From positions 186,001 through 250,000 of the forward strand of contig JAFEMH010000938.1 of the NCBI GenBank assembly GCA_022495995.1: DNA of 64,000 bases. The letters are read 5' to 3'. The notes below the pieces were generated by a model. It was not told the DNA's origin and made no database searches. It saw nothing but the letters and a program-made list of their open reading frames with translations. This DNA comes from Adenophora triphylla var. japonica (Eukaryota; Streptophyta; Magnoliopsida; Asterales; Campanulaceae). The position numbers and the translations under genes were made by a program. Positions within the stretch are counted from its first letter, which is position 1. Each line of letters begins with the position of its first letter. Positions 10,855 to 23,033 of the stretch are shown here, piece after piece.

Positions 10855-11507
10855 TGAAGTCAAATGCCCACTTAAATCTGTGTAGGAGACTGGGAAGCGG
10901 TTTTATCTGTTATATTTTGTACTTTATGCTTTCTTTTCCTTCAGTGTTTTGTCCATTTATTGCAGATTTTTTTAAAGCGAAAAGGTTGAAATGTGAGTTC
11001 TAATATGGGGGTGGGGATGATTTGGGAGTGGTGGGATGATCTGTCAAGAAGATTTATTTGATGAGGAACGTGAATTAGATCGCATCAGGTTCTCTTCTAT
11101 GTTATGGCATATCTCATGCTTTTGTGTTTTGCTCGCTCATTGCAGTTGAAGAAGTCTTCGAACGGATTAATGTTTTGTTGTTAACAAATATCGAAAGTTG
11201 TTTCTATATTATTTCTCTAAATAATTTATAATTTCTGATTGTTTGTCTTCGAATAATTGAAGCCTGTTTTTAGTTTCAGTGCCTCTTTTGAGAATACCCT
11301 AAGTCATTTTCGTTTATTTTCCAAGTTTTTAAACTGTCATAGATTTCTATGTAAATGATAACCAAGGATGTAAGGCATAATTGATGTACATTGATACTCA
11401 AGAATAAGACAACTCATGGAGAAGCTATTTTATTCTACTTATCATTTTTTTCACTGCTTACCTTTTTGTACTGACCCGTGCCATTGGCACGGGCTTTTGA
11501 GTACTAG

Positions 11508-13631
11508 TCTATAATACAATAGAGATCAAATCTAACTGCCACACAAAGAGTGGCTCAGATTTGATCTCGCAAAAAATAAAGAGCGGCCTAGATTTAAAGT
11601 TGGAAAAAGTAAAAAAAAACTCTCCTACACCGGTTACTAACTGATGTAAATAATTAATAATTTTTATTAACAAAATTGAATTTTACTATATTGACAGTGT
11701 AAAAATAATTATTAATTTTAAGTATTAAGCTAAATGGTGAATTTACTAACAAATATTTTTTTATTAGAGTAGATTAAATATATTAAAACTTATTCTGAAA
11801 AATTTATAATATAAATATGACGTCAATATGTTCTGGTTTCTTCCTTCTTATAGAAAATATAATGAAGGGAGGCAGTGGATCACAAATAATTGTATTATTT
11901 TTTTTTATGAAAAATGAAAACCTAAAAAAAATTCAAATACAATAATTTAGTTTTATTAAAAAAGAAAATGAAAATTTTTCTTTACTCTAGAAAAATAATT
12001 CATTATTATATTAGATTATTATTTTGTAGTGACTATAATATCTCCCTAAGATATATCATAAACTCAATAAAAAGAAACTCTCCTACACCTAAGCATTAAT
12101 CGATGTAAATAATTAATAATTTTTATTAACAAAATTGAATTTTACTATGTTGACAGTGTAAAAATAATTATTAATTTTAAGTATTAAGCTAAATGGTGAA
12201 TTTACTAACAAATATTTTTTTATTAGAGTAGATTAAATATATTAAAACTTATTATGAAAAATTTATAATATAAATATGACGTCAATATGTTCTGGTTTCT
12301 TCCTTCTTATAGAAATTATAATGAAGGGAGGCAGTGGATCACAAATAATTGTATTTTTTTTTTATGAAAAATGAAAACCTAAAAAAAATTCAAATACAAT
12401 AATTTAGTTTTATTAAAAAAGAAAATGAAAATAATTTGAAATTGTGGTTCGTTTTCATCTAACGTTCTTTAGAAAAAAACATTTTTCATGGGCAAATTAT
12501 TTCGTTGTTATTTACTGCAAATTAATTACTTAGGTAAAACAGTAAAAGAGAGGCCATTTAGGAACAATTCATTACCATATAGTTGATTCGTTGAAATGAA
12601 ATTATGTGTTTATCTAGAGGCTCATTTGTTTTGCTCAAGATTCTTTATTCTTTGTCATTTTTATGATCTTTGGCAGATATACAAGTAGCTTAAGAAAAGG
12701 CTTCATACATGAGTAGAGAAACTATTTCTGTTGATAGGTAAATGACATTGTATGCTGACTAAAAATTTCTCCATCATCTTATTACAGACTATATTCTTTT
12801 TTGAGTTGTCCACTTCTGAAACTCGAAATTTGAGAGCGTATGTATTTGGGATTTTTTTCCTGATCTGATATTATGGTTCTAAGCTCGGGGAAGACCCGAC
12901 TTAGTAACTTCCTATTTTGGCACATAACCAACTCTCTCTTGGACTCTCCTAAAGCGTTTTGGCCATAGCTTGATCGGAGGCACATTGTGTGCGTGGGGGG
13001 GGGGAATTTTGACTATAAATTTACTTATTTTGTGTGTGTGTGCTTATGTGCCTGTTAGAGAGAGAGCTGGTGGGTGGGGGTTCATGGGGTGTGAGGGGTG
13101 CATATATTATATTTTTCTTTTGTAGAAGATGCTTCATAAAGGGTGACTCATATAGAGTGCTTAAAGTTTTCTATTTTTTATCGATCACCCAAATCCCAAA
13201 TGTTTCATATTTGTTTTTGCCTCCTTTTTATTTTTCTTTTTCTTTGTGTGTGTGTGTGGTGGTAGGGGTGGCGGTTGATGGGGTGGGGTGAGGGTGGATG
13301 TGGATATGGATAGTACAGAATGAAGATGCTTTATTTGTATAATATTTTTTTCATATGATGTACTTAAATGTTTTCTATCATAAAATGTTGAAGCTATACC
13401 ATTGAAAATTTTTCAATGCCACAAATAGGTTGATCCTCATTTTCGCTTTTCTTTTAATCACTTTTTCGACATAATTTGTCTCTTTGTTTCCAGGTTAGTT
13501 TTGATGGTTTTACATAGAAGGTGGCGGGTACTCGATAGTGAATAATAGAGTAGGTTGAAGGTGATGAGAAAAATAATAAAGATAGATTGGGGGTACTGAC
13601 CCGTGCGGTCCGCACGGGGGGTCTGTACTAG
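11508..13631 (+). mobile_element. Helitron-like element 2
   Basis: It begins TCTATAATACAATAGAG directly after the CTAG of element 1. It ends with hairpin CCCGTGCGG/CCGCACGGG (13601-13619) and CTAG at 13628-13631. Length 2.1 kb. I see no coding region; there is a long internal direct duplication and G-rich/GT-rich stretches (12990-13290). Confidence 0.75.
11617..12433. repeat. pair of 359-bp direct repeats (11617-11975, 12075-12433)
   Basis: Two AT-rich copies with very few differences start aactctcctacacc and end attaaaaaagaaaatgaaa. About 100 bp separates them. A third, shorter copy lies in Helitron-like element 3 from about 13866 to 14013, so this block is part of the shared Helitron family sequence. 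Confidence 0.8.
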
Positions 13632-14520
13632 TCTATAATACAATAGAGATCACATTTAACTGTCACATAATCAATGGTCAAGATTGAGTTTGAGAAAATA
13701 TAACTGGTGGCTAGAATTAAATATGAAAAATAAATTTATTTTTAACTTCCCACTCTGCTACAACGGTTACTACCTCTCTAACCGTCACACAAAGAATGGT
13801 TCAGATTTAATATCTCTAAAGACAAAGAGCGGCCTAGATTTAAAGTTGGAAAAAACAAAAAAAAAACTCCCCTACACCGGTTACTAACTAATATAAATAA
13901 TTAATAATTTTTATTAACAAAATTGAATTTTACTATGTTGACAGTTAAAAAATAATTATTAATTTTAAGTATTAAGTATTAAGCTAAATGGTGAATTTAC
14001 TAATAAATATTTTTTGTATTGTGCTATTGCTTGCTTGATAATGTCTATTTTGCTTGATTTATATTTTTGTAGAACTTTTGCTACTCATGGAGTCTTTGAG
14101 AGAGATAGCAGGCTTGGTATTCAATATAATATTTTTTTGCTGTCAAATAACTACTGTTAAATGTTTATGTTAATATTGTTAAATGTTTATGTGAATATGA
14201 CATTTGTACAGTTATGATGGTCTGTGGTTGGTTGTTTTGTTCTTATTTTCTTCGTTTTCACTCACAATCTGTTTGTGAAAATGCCTCATTACCTCAGTAT
14301 TTATTTGGCTATATTTGGATCGGGGCGATACAACTATTGTACTAAGAGGCTAGGATGAAAGTCTTAAGCTAGGTAGAAAGATGGTAGTTAGTAGAATGTG
14401 TTCTTTTAGGAGGTGGTGTGGGGTTGTGTGTGGGGGGGGGGGGAATTCATCATTTCTTTAATTTTTATACAGTCATTTTTATACTGTCACCGTGCGATCC
14501 GCACGGGTGGACACTACTAG
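13632..14520 (+). mobile_element. Helitron-like element 3
   Basis: It begins TCTATAATACAATAGAG directly after element 2. It ends with hairpin CCGTGCG/CGCACGG and CTAG at 14517-14520, followed by T (14521). Length 889 bp, non-coding. Confidence 0.75.
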
Positions 14521-15726
14521 TAACATTACAATAGAAAATAGATGTTAGCGTTTCGATTTGAACATCTGCTCGTCGACTTCTAGCGTGAGATATCGTAAAA
14601 AAAAAAAGAACTGGAAATTTCATTCCTGTCATAAAAAACATGCTATAAATTTCATTTGTTCACGAAAAAAAAAACTATAAAACTAGTCAAAAAAGGATAA
14701 AAGTTTAACAATAAATTGTACACAAGACAAATGTTGTGTGTTGGGTTAAGACCCCATCATATTTTATTTTATATTTTAATAAAATTAGACGGCATTAAAA
14801 GTCCTTTTCACTATAAAAAATAAAATAAGTTTATACAATAAATTTTATCAATAAAATGAATTTAAATAACAATATCAGAAATTCTGAAGCAACAGATTTA
14901 AAAAAAAAATCATTTGATTTTAAATTCAAAATTTATAATTACTGATATACATGTATCCATGGGAAGTGGTATCCTTTTTATTACTACATCCGCCCTAAAA
15001 TGAAATGACGCCACAAGTCCATTTCGCTAATACTTTCTCTTTATCTCGTGTAAGATTTTTGTTTGAAATTTTGTATAAAATTAAGAAAAAATATAACTGG
15101 TGTAAGTGTTGTGAGTATAAAAAGTGAGGTAAAACAAAGAATGAGTGAGAAAATAGTAGGTTAATTGGTGTTGTATGTATAAAATTAGTACAGATGAACC
15201 ACCGCTATTTTTTATTTAAATGTCTCATAAAACACCTTTGATCTCATTCTTTTACCACAATTTTACATCTTCGTGATATTACAAGATGAATTATTTTAGA
15301 AAAAACTCCTTTGTCCATCGTACTTTCTAGTTCTAGGGTGTTTCACATTTTTCATCACATTTTACTTTCTTTATTTTTTATTATCATACATACGATAAAT
15401 AATTGTGTCATTTCATACCTCTTTTTTGAAATATAATGATAAAAAAAAAATACAGTTGAAAATTGAGGTACGAAGGAGAAAAACAAAATTTTCCACTAAT
15501 GGGTTGAGTATTTTTTATTTAAATGTCTCATAAAAACAGCTCATAAATTTTCCGGCACCATTAGGTTTTCACAACTGGAACCACGTCGGCCAGATCATAA
15601 CAAATTAGGATTAATTCCTCCTTACCCACACAGTCCAAATTAAATCCCATCAAAATTCAACTGAGATCAAAATTTTCTTAAACCTCAAAAGTCGAGATTA
15701 AAATTCCTCAAAAAACCGTCGACAGT
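14521..15726. other. intergenic, AT-rich, no gene seen
   Basis: I find no supportable coding region here. A half Stowaway-like phrase (cgccctaaaatgaaatgac) is visible near 14991. Confidence 0.55.
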
Positions 15727-16100
15727 CCTATACCACATGGTATAGGCCTTTTTTCAGTCTTATACCATATGATATAGGACTTTATTCCTTAGTAATTTTT
15801 TTTTTTATTATTTGTTTAGTCCTACATCAAAGACTTTTTTTTTCAGTCTTATATATCAATGGTATAGGACTTTTTTTTAGCCTTATACCAATGATATAAG
15901 ACCAAATTGTATTATATTTTTAAGAAAAATATGAAAAATGATGAAAAAAATACTCTCATACTTAGCTATAAGAGTATTTTTAGTCTTATACCTTTAGGGT
16001 ATAAAACTAAAAATATGATTTTTATTTAATTTTTTTTAAAAAGTGAAAAAAGTGCAAAAAAAAAAGGGTCCTATACCACATGGTATAAGATCTGACGGAA
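15727..16100. repeat. cluster of six short palindromes (CCTATACCA..TGGTATAGG type)
   Basis: Palindromes of about 20 bp occur at about 15727-15746 (perfect 9+2+9), 15759-15780, 15848-15870, 15882-15901, 15979-16003 and 16071-16090. The outermost ones are in inverted arrangement within a similar context (ccgtc..cctataccacatggtata), suggesting a fold-back element about 370 bp long. Confidence 0.6.
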
Positions 16101-16217
16101 TGCTATAGGAGTGACGTGGGTTTTGATGGAATTTTAATTTCAAATGGGTTTTGGTGGGATATTGATATGAGTCATGGGTCTTAGAGTCCTTGGCCCAACA
16201 AATTATTCTCACATTAT

Positions 16218-16400
16218 GCCTCCGTTTGTTTTGGGGAAAATGTTTTTCGAAAAACATTTTACTCATTTTCCGGTGTTTGTTTCGCACCAAAAATGGGGAA
16301 AACTTCATTTTTATCTTATTTTCTGAAAAACATTTTCATTTTCCGAAAAACATTTTACCAAAAATTATTTTTCGAAAAATATTTTATGCTAAACGGAGCC
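16218..16400. mobile_element. MITE of the GCTCCGTTT type
   Basis: Its left end, GCCTCCGTTTG, and right end, AAACGGAGCC, are inverted. The 3-bp TAT flanks both sides (16215-16217 and 16401-16403). The interior is full of GAAAAACATTTT inverted motifs. The superfamily is uncertain. A related, degraded copy lies near 61448-61560. Confidence 0.6.
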
Positions 16401-16598
16401 TATATACTTAGAAATAATTACCAATTTGAATATTCCTTTACAAGTACAGCACATTGATGCTACAAGTACACTATATTATATACCTCTCGCATCATTCGAA
16501 AGGACACAAATTTTTTTTTAGCGTTTTATTTGAAATGACATAATTCAAAAAATGGAAATTTTTTTATTTTTTTATTTGTGGGACCCACTTGTCATACT

Positions 16599-17413
16599 TG
16601 TTGGAAAAATTCATTATATGTGAAGGAAATTGTGTATTTTCCTTACATAAATCGTTTGTCGTTTGACAAAGATTATTGTGGGTTCATGTTCCATGTTGTG
16701 AGAACATGAAAATAAAATATCTAGATGTCCAATTTGGTATTGAATAAGAAAGATATGATAGCTCAAAGTTGGTGGGTTGAAAGTGTAACTTTTGAAACTT
16801 CATCAAAATATTGATGTTCCATAAATCCTAATTATTAAGGGATTAATTGGATATTGATGATGTTCCATAAATCCAAATTATTAAGGGATTAATTGGATAC
16901 ATACCAAGAGTCTTGGGGTTACAAATTGAAAGGACATTCATATAAAATCCTAGGACTTTTGGTGGAGCTAGAGAAGAGTTATCCACAACAAGAAACTAGA
17001 ATATTTTTTCATCAATCTTTCCACCCTCCCTCTTACAATTTGTTATCTTCTTCCTTTGGTCTCCTAGAGAAATATCCATGGTGATTTTGTCCAAGCATAG
17101 GGAAATTCGCCGGAAAACTTTAAGTGCAAAGTTGTTCCGGTTCATCCGTTTTATCCTGGGAGACTAACGTCCATTGAAGACCTCGAGCACTCGTAGTGAG
17201 GGGGCGAATTAGTCTTAAGGAGAGTGTGTCACACACGACTCGGATTCAAGCAAATTCAAGATGACGATTCAAGGAGGTTACGGCACGGATTCAAGCAAAC
17301 TCAAGACAATGAATTTACGGTTTTCTCTTTATTATTTTTATGTTGTATATTATATTTCAATTCATTGTAATTCTTTTCTCATTTGTGCTCGATTGTATAG
17401 ATTTTGTCTAACA
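16599..17413 (+). repeat. left LTR of the Copia-type element
   Basis: 815 bp. Inside it, a 45 to 50-bp segment with gatgttccataaatcc and ggattaattggata is duplicated in tandem (about 16813-16900). The copy at 22214-23028 differs at three positions. Confidence 0.92.
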
Positions 17414-17914
17414 ATCTTAAGACTAATTCTCCTATTTGAGAAAGAATTACAGATTTGAAAAATCCGGTGGATCAATGATCACAAGAGAAAAGATGTAAAG
17501 AGATGGCAAAAAGAGACGGGAAATTGATGGAAAAGAAGCAAATTTCCAGCACAGATTTTCTAAGACCATCTGTGGAAAAACTCCATTTCCCGGTTCGTTA
17601 ACCGTTGGATCGAGCTCAAATTTGGTGGGCATGTTCCTGACTCATAGAAGAATATTCTGGACGGTGGGATCGGAAAGTTATTATGTGAAGATGGAGATAA
17701 AAATTCCAGAACAGAACAGTTTTTAAGGCTAAATTAATTACTTGAACTTATAGTGAATTAACGGATGAACATCGAGGATGTTGAAACGATTGTGTAAAAT
17801 AGTTGTGGTGATGCCACTTCTAGTGTTTATACAATAGATGATGGATCTCTTATGGTTCATGGAAATCATAGTGGGGAAAAAAAATTGAAAGTTCGTTTGA
17901 ACTAAATTGAGGAA

Positions 17915-18460
17915 ATGAACGGTTAAAGATGTCATCTTTAACGTTCTTATGGTTCACAAGAATCATATTGTGAAATGAATAGTTCATTGGAACTATGTTG
18001 AGAAAATGAACGGGTAAAGATTTAGTCTTTAACGTTGCATTTTATAAATGAAAAGTTCGTTGAAACTAAGTTGAGAAAATTAACGGGTAAAGAAGTAATC
18101 TTTAACGTTAACGAAAAGTTCGTTGAACTAAGTTGAGAAGATGAACGTTGAAAGATGTATTTCTTTAACGTTGCATATTTTCAATAATCTATTTACAAAG
18201 ATGATAGGGCTTCTTGAACGGAGTTGTTAAATCCTATTAGTGTCAATAGTGATAAAAGTCACAAAAATAAAAATGGAGCTTCTTGAAAGAAGTTATTAAA
18301 TTTCATTGTTGTGAACATTGAAAAATGTTACAAGAACAAAAATCATAGGGCTTCTTGAAAGAAGTTGTTAAAACCTATTGGGAGAATATGTGACTAATGT
18401 CATAAAGATAAAAACAATAAGACTTCTTGAAGGAAGTTGTTAAATCTTATTGTTGGTGAT
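17915..18460. repeat. degenerate tandem repeats inside the Copia-type element
   Basis: Two repeat families follow one another. At about 17915-18175 there are four units, each containing an inverted AACGG.TAAAGAT..TCTTTAACGTT motif. At about 18205-18450 there are four units containing gcttcttgaa and agttgttaaat. Unit spacing is roughly 60-90 bp. They replace the position where gag would be expected. Confidence 0.6.
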
Positions 18461-20285
18461 AATGACAAATAACACAAAATATTTAGAATGAAAACTTCTA
18501 AAAGAAATTGTGTATTTTGTAAATGAGAATGTGATTTTTCTCTAATTTAGAGGTGCTCCAAGATGAGACCTTTAAAGTTTTGGAATAATTAACCTTCAAT
18601 TATAATTCCATTAAGGAATTTAGAGGTTTATAAATATGAGTGGTTATAAGAAATAAATTGTGTTAATTCTCCTATTGAATTAACAATTTATTCTTGGAGT
18701 TAATTCTCTAATTAATTTAGAGAGTTATATTTTAACAACAAAGTTATAATTGTTAAAAATTAAAGCCAATGGTTGATTTGTGTAGAGACAAATCTCTAAT
18801 GGAATGTGGTTGTTTCAAGTTTTCGGATCACCATAGTGAAAAGTTAGAAAATTTTGTTGGTCTTGACTTTAAGTGATGGCAACAAAATATGTTCTTCTTG
18901 ACCACCTTGAACTTAGAGAGGTTTCTTTTGGAAGATCCTACAAAGTTGGGTGAAAATGTGAAGGATGTTCAAGCCGTGAGTGCGGTTGAAGCATGTGAAT
19001 TTTCTTTATCGGAACTATATACTTAATGAATTGTCGAATTCATTATAAAACGTATATAGTACGAAGAAAATTGCAAACCATTTATGGGAGTCGTTGGACT
19101 ATAAATATAAAATCGAGAATGCGGGTGCATTGGAAATCATCGTAATCCGCTTCCTTGATTTTAAATAGTGGACTCCATAAATGAAATAAAAAATCATATG
19201 GAAGAAGTGGAAATAGTCTTCCATGAAAAACCATGTCGAATGGATGGTGTTGAGTGAAATTCTCAAGTGATGACAATAATTGAGAAATTGCTTTTCACTT
19301 GAAAATATTTTAAAATCACCTCAAACATAATGAATGAAAATGAATGTTGAGGTGTGTGCTATTTGTCTTTGTGTTGGAAAAGAGAATAGAACTTTGGAGA
19401 AAAAGTTGTCTAACATTTCTTGTGGCGAAAGAAAATGTGATGAAGCATGCCGAAATGCTTAATACAAAAACAAAGTTGGTCAAACTTGTTTGAAATGTCA
19501 AAATCGTTTGAAAAGTCAAACGTGTTTAAAAAGCCAAACTTGTTTGAAAAGTTGAACATATACCTTGTGTCTTGAGAGAAAACTGTGATGTCATTCATGA
19601 TGTTTAAATGAATGAAACGAAAGGGTGTTCAAGTGATCAATAATGAGATTGAATCTCGTTATATGGTCAAAATAGATACAAACAAGACTCATCATATATG
19701 TGCTTGAAGTTATAATCAAGGCATATTGATTCTTGAGATGTGAATATTGATCAAGTGATCAATATTGAGATGTGAATATTATTCACATAGATGATGGTAA
19801 AATGTAAGTTTTACCTTTAACTTTTCTTGCTAAAAAGAAAAATGTTGAATCTTATCTCTTTAAAGAAAAAGTTGAAAATCAACTTAATAAAGAGGTAGTG
19901 ATAAAACACAACTAAATGTAGTTTGTGTATATGTTACACTAAATACTATTGATTGCATATGGTTGGGTATGCTTACAATAGTTGTGATTATAGAATTCTT
20001 GTGTATGAATTCAAGATTCAATAATGGAATCATGAAGCGCTTCTTTCTTTAAGAATATGTTTCCGTATAAATTAAGAGATGGGGAAAACTCATTTAATCG
20101 GATTCATGATTCAATAGAAGAATAAGAAACTTATCATGAGGAATGATAAAGAAGAGGCATGACCTCGACATAGCAAATGAGGTAGGATAAGAAAATTCTA
20201 TGGCCCGGATTTTCTAACCTCCATGCTAGAAAATGAATCACAAAGTTATAAAGACATTGAGCTCTTTGGAAGGATCTTTGTGGAA

Positions 20286-20640
20286 AGAGGCCATTAAAAG
20301 TGAGATTGATTCCATCTTGGAAAATCACACTTGAAAACTAGTGGATTTACCTTCGAGTAGTAAATCACTAGCATATAAGTGAATTTTCAAAAAGGAAATG
20401 AAGACCGATGGAACAATCAATGAGTACAAGGCTAGACTTGTAATTGAGGATTACAAGAAAATGAAGAACTTGATTACTTTTATACTTATTCTCTCATCAC
20501 GAGAATAAAGAGTTGTATTTGCAATTGCTGCATAGCAGAATTTGAAATACATCAAATGGATGTAAATAACATTTCTAAATGTCGATTTAGAAGAGAAACT
20601 TTACATAGAACAACCCGAGGGGTTTCTTGTACATGAACAA
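20286..20640 (+). pseudogene. Copia reverse transcriptase remnant
   Basis: With frame changes and stops, the translation gives KSEIDSILENHT, LVDLPSSSKSLAYK, IFKKEMKTDGTINEYKARLV and EIHQMDV. These are hallmark blocks at the start of the Copia reverse transcriptase (W-x-LVDLP, KWIFKxKxKxDGTIxxYKARLV, HQMDVK). The catalytic YVDD block is not seen in readable frame. Confidence 0.8.
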
Positions 20641-21555
20641 TGAAACAAAGTATCCACAATGTACACCATGATCAAGTGGTGTTAATAATGAAAATTGGCA
20701 TTATTGCTAATTTTGGGACTAACCCGAAAATGTGGGGGTGAGTATACTTTGGAAAATAATTACCTATTGGAAAGGTTTCCCCAAGAAAACAACGAGATGT
20801 CCATATGAAGTATGGAAACGTAGGCCTACGTACACTTGTTAATGTGGGGTGTTTCGCAAAGTAGCAAGTCCAATTACCAAAGAAATTGAATTTGGTTATT
20901 AAATGGTGGATTGTGTTTCAAGAGTTATGTTCATAACAATTGTGCATATTGGTTTGTTATATATGATTCAATAAGTTTGAATATATATAAAAATCAAAAG
21001 AAAATAAAATCAATGAAAATCAAGTATTGATGTCAAATTCATGAAAGTGAATAAATGATACTTTGAATGAAATAGATCAAAGTGTTGAAATGGTTCAAGA
21101 AATGAAACCTTAGAAGAAAATGTGCTAGTTTGTAAAGTCATTGTATGACTTGAGACAAGTACAAAGATAATGACATCAAAGGTTCGATTGTGTGGATTTA
21201 AACAAGAGTGACTACGTTACTTTGTGAATTAAATCCAAAAACGATATGTTAACTAAGAAAAATTCTAGTCAATTTGATCTGTTGATTCAAATTCAAGGAA
21301 AACTAATAGACTTGTTGTTAAACAAGTCATTAGGTGGATATTCTTGAAATTTTTGAAATGATCAATTTGGAATAGCTGGAATTTAAATGAATTTGAGTTA
21401 ACAATTATCAAATGGATAAAGCTTGTGTTAGCAAGATGGTATATTGCTAAAGTCAATTTATGATTGAAAAGACATATAGCAATGTGTGTAATGGTAGTCT
21501 AGACATTTATGTCTAAGACATAATACCATTAAACAACTACTCTCAACTAATTTGA

Positions 21556-21660
21556 CAATGTGATGTCAAATGAAAAACGGATCCGTTAACCAAAGAGTTA
21601 AATAGAGAGTTAGTTGAAAGTTCGATGAGGGGAATGAGACGTAAGCCTCTTAAAAGTTAA
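21556..21660 (+). pseudogene. Copia RNase H C-terminal remnant
   Basis: The translation reads VKxENxSVNQRVK-like through RELVESSxRGMRRKPLK. This fits the conserved end of Copia polyproteins (N-x-ADPLTK, then S-RGMGLKP). It lies shortly before the purine tract and right LTR, in the expected order, and is interrupted by substitutions. Confidence 0.6.
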
Positions 21661-22213
21661 ACACAATGAAAACCCAATCTAGATGACTGGAGATCCCAAG
21701 AACTAGATTCAATGGGACAACCTAACTGTTAAAAGACTTGTAGCGTCACTGTGGGGGAATCAACCCCAAGTCCATTCCTATTAGTGACATCCCGAAAGGA
21801 CAAGGATAAGCTTATGGCTTTTAATGATTCTTACGCGTCGAAAATTCTAGCGGGGTAATACGGGTTACCTTTAAGAAATCACCTATGTGAGAGAGAAGTG
21901 GGGCCGCTTCGAGGAGAATTGTGTGAGGCTCAATTCTTAGACCCTCTCACAGAACCAGGCAAAATGTTCAGGGCCATGAATGAACATAGCTATGAGAATT
22001 GAACTATGTTAGGACGTTACTTGTGTCAAGTATATGATCGGCTACACAAAAAGCATAACGGTTCAAGGACATCGCGTCTACCGACTTGCGAGTAGAGTAA
22101 ATATGCTTGTACTAGCGAAGGTTCAATGGGCATTCCCACACCTATCGTATGCAAGTTTTCGTCTGCCGGACTCTATCACCAAACTCGTCATTAATTTCCT
22201 TCATGTGGGGGAT

Positions 22214-23028
22214 TGTTGGAAAAATTCGTTATATGTGAAGGAAATTGTGTATTTTCCTTACATAAATCGTTTGTCGTTTGACAAAGATTATTGTGGGTTC
22301 ATGTTCCATGTTGTGAGAACATGAAAATAAAATATCTAGATGTCCAATTTGGTATTGAATAAGAAAGATATGATAGCTCAAAGTTGGTGGGTTGAAAGTG
22401 TAACTTTTGAAACTTCATCAAAATATTGATGTTCCATAAATCCTAATTATTAAGGGATTAATTGGATATTGATGATGTTCCATAAATCCAAATTATTAAG
22501 GAATTAATTGGATACATACCAAGAGTCTTGGGGTTACAAATTGAAAGGACATTCATATAAAATCCTAGGACTTTTGGTGGAGCTAGAGAAGAGTTATCCA
22601 CAACAAGAAACTAGAATATTTTTTCATCAATCTTTCCACCCTCCCTCTTGCAATTTGTTATCTTCTTCCTTTGGTCTCCTAGAGAAATATCCATGGTGAT
22701 TTTGTCCAAGCATAGGGAAATTCGCCGGAAAACTTTAAGTGCAAAGTTGTTCCGGTTCATCCGTTTTATCCTGGGAGACTAACGTCCATTGAAGACCTCG
22801 AGCACTCGTAGTGAGGGGGCGAATTAGTCTTAAGGAGAGTGTGTCACACACGACTCGGATTCAAGCAAATTCAAGATGACGATTCAAGGAGGTTACGGCA
22901 CGGATTCAAGCAAACTCAAGACAATGAATTTACGGTTTTCTCTTTATTATTTTTATGTTGTATATTATATTTCAATTCATTGTAATTCTTTTCTCATTTG
23001 TGCTCGATTGTATAGATTTTGTCTAACA
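22214..23028 (+). repeat. right LTR of the Copia-type element
   Basis: 815 bp, matching the left LTR at all but three positions by eye. ATACT follows, completing the target duplication. Confidence 0.92.
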
Positions 23029-23033
23029 ATACT

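Larger units (their letters stand above)
2558..11507 (+). mobile_element. Helitron-like element 1 (large, carries host gene fragments)
   Basis: The left end reads TCTATAATACAATAGAG, identical over 17 bases to the left ends of the two elements that follow. The right end has a GC-rich hairpin (CCCGTGCC..GGCACGGG, 11475-11493) and then CTAG at 11504-11507, the classic Helitron 3' signature. The left end follows an A (2557) and the right end precedes a T (11508), as expected for insertion between A and T. No Rep/helicase is seen, so it is non-autonomous. It holds fragments of LEA_2, TIP1 and ethylene-receptor genes and a six-exon frame. A 24-bp match between 6797-6820 and 11432-11455, just before the 3' hairpin, suggests that it may be two Helitrons fused by loss of an inner junction. 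Confidence 0.7.
16599..23028 (+). mobile_element. Ty1/Copia-type LTR retrotransposon, young LTRs but dead interior
   Basis: The 815-bp LTRs (16599-17413 and 22214-23028) both run TGTTGG..CTAACA. ATACT is duplicated at 16594-16598 and 23029-23033. A purine-rich tract (gtggggga) precedes the right LTR. I count three differences between the LTRs, all A/G. The 4.8 kb interior contains only broken Copia reverse transcriptase and RNase H remnants and tandem repeats, with no long frame. I could not match the primer binding site to a known tRNA; the standard TGGTATCAGAGC motif is absent after the left LTR. Confidence 0.92.

Noticed and set aside
17261..17458. open frame across the end of the Copia left LTR
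   Set aside because: LTR and leader sequence, repeated in the right LTR, no domain.
22034..22324. 96-codon frame across the right LTR start
   Set aside because: Spans the interior/LTR junction; no protein similarity.
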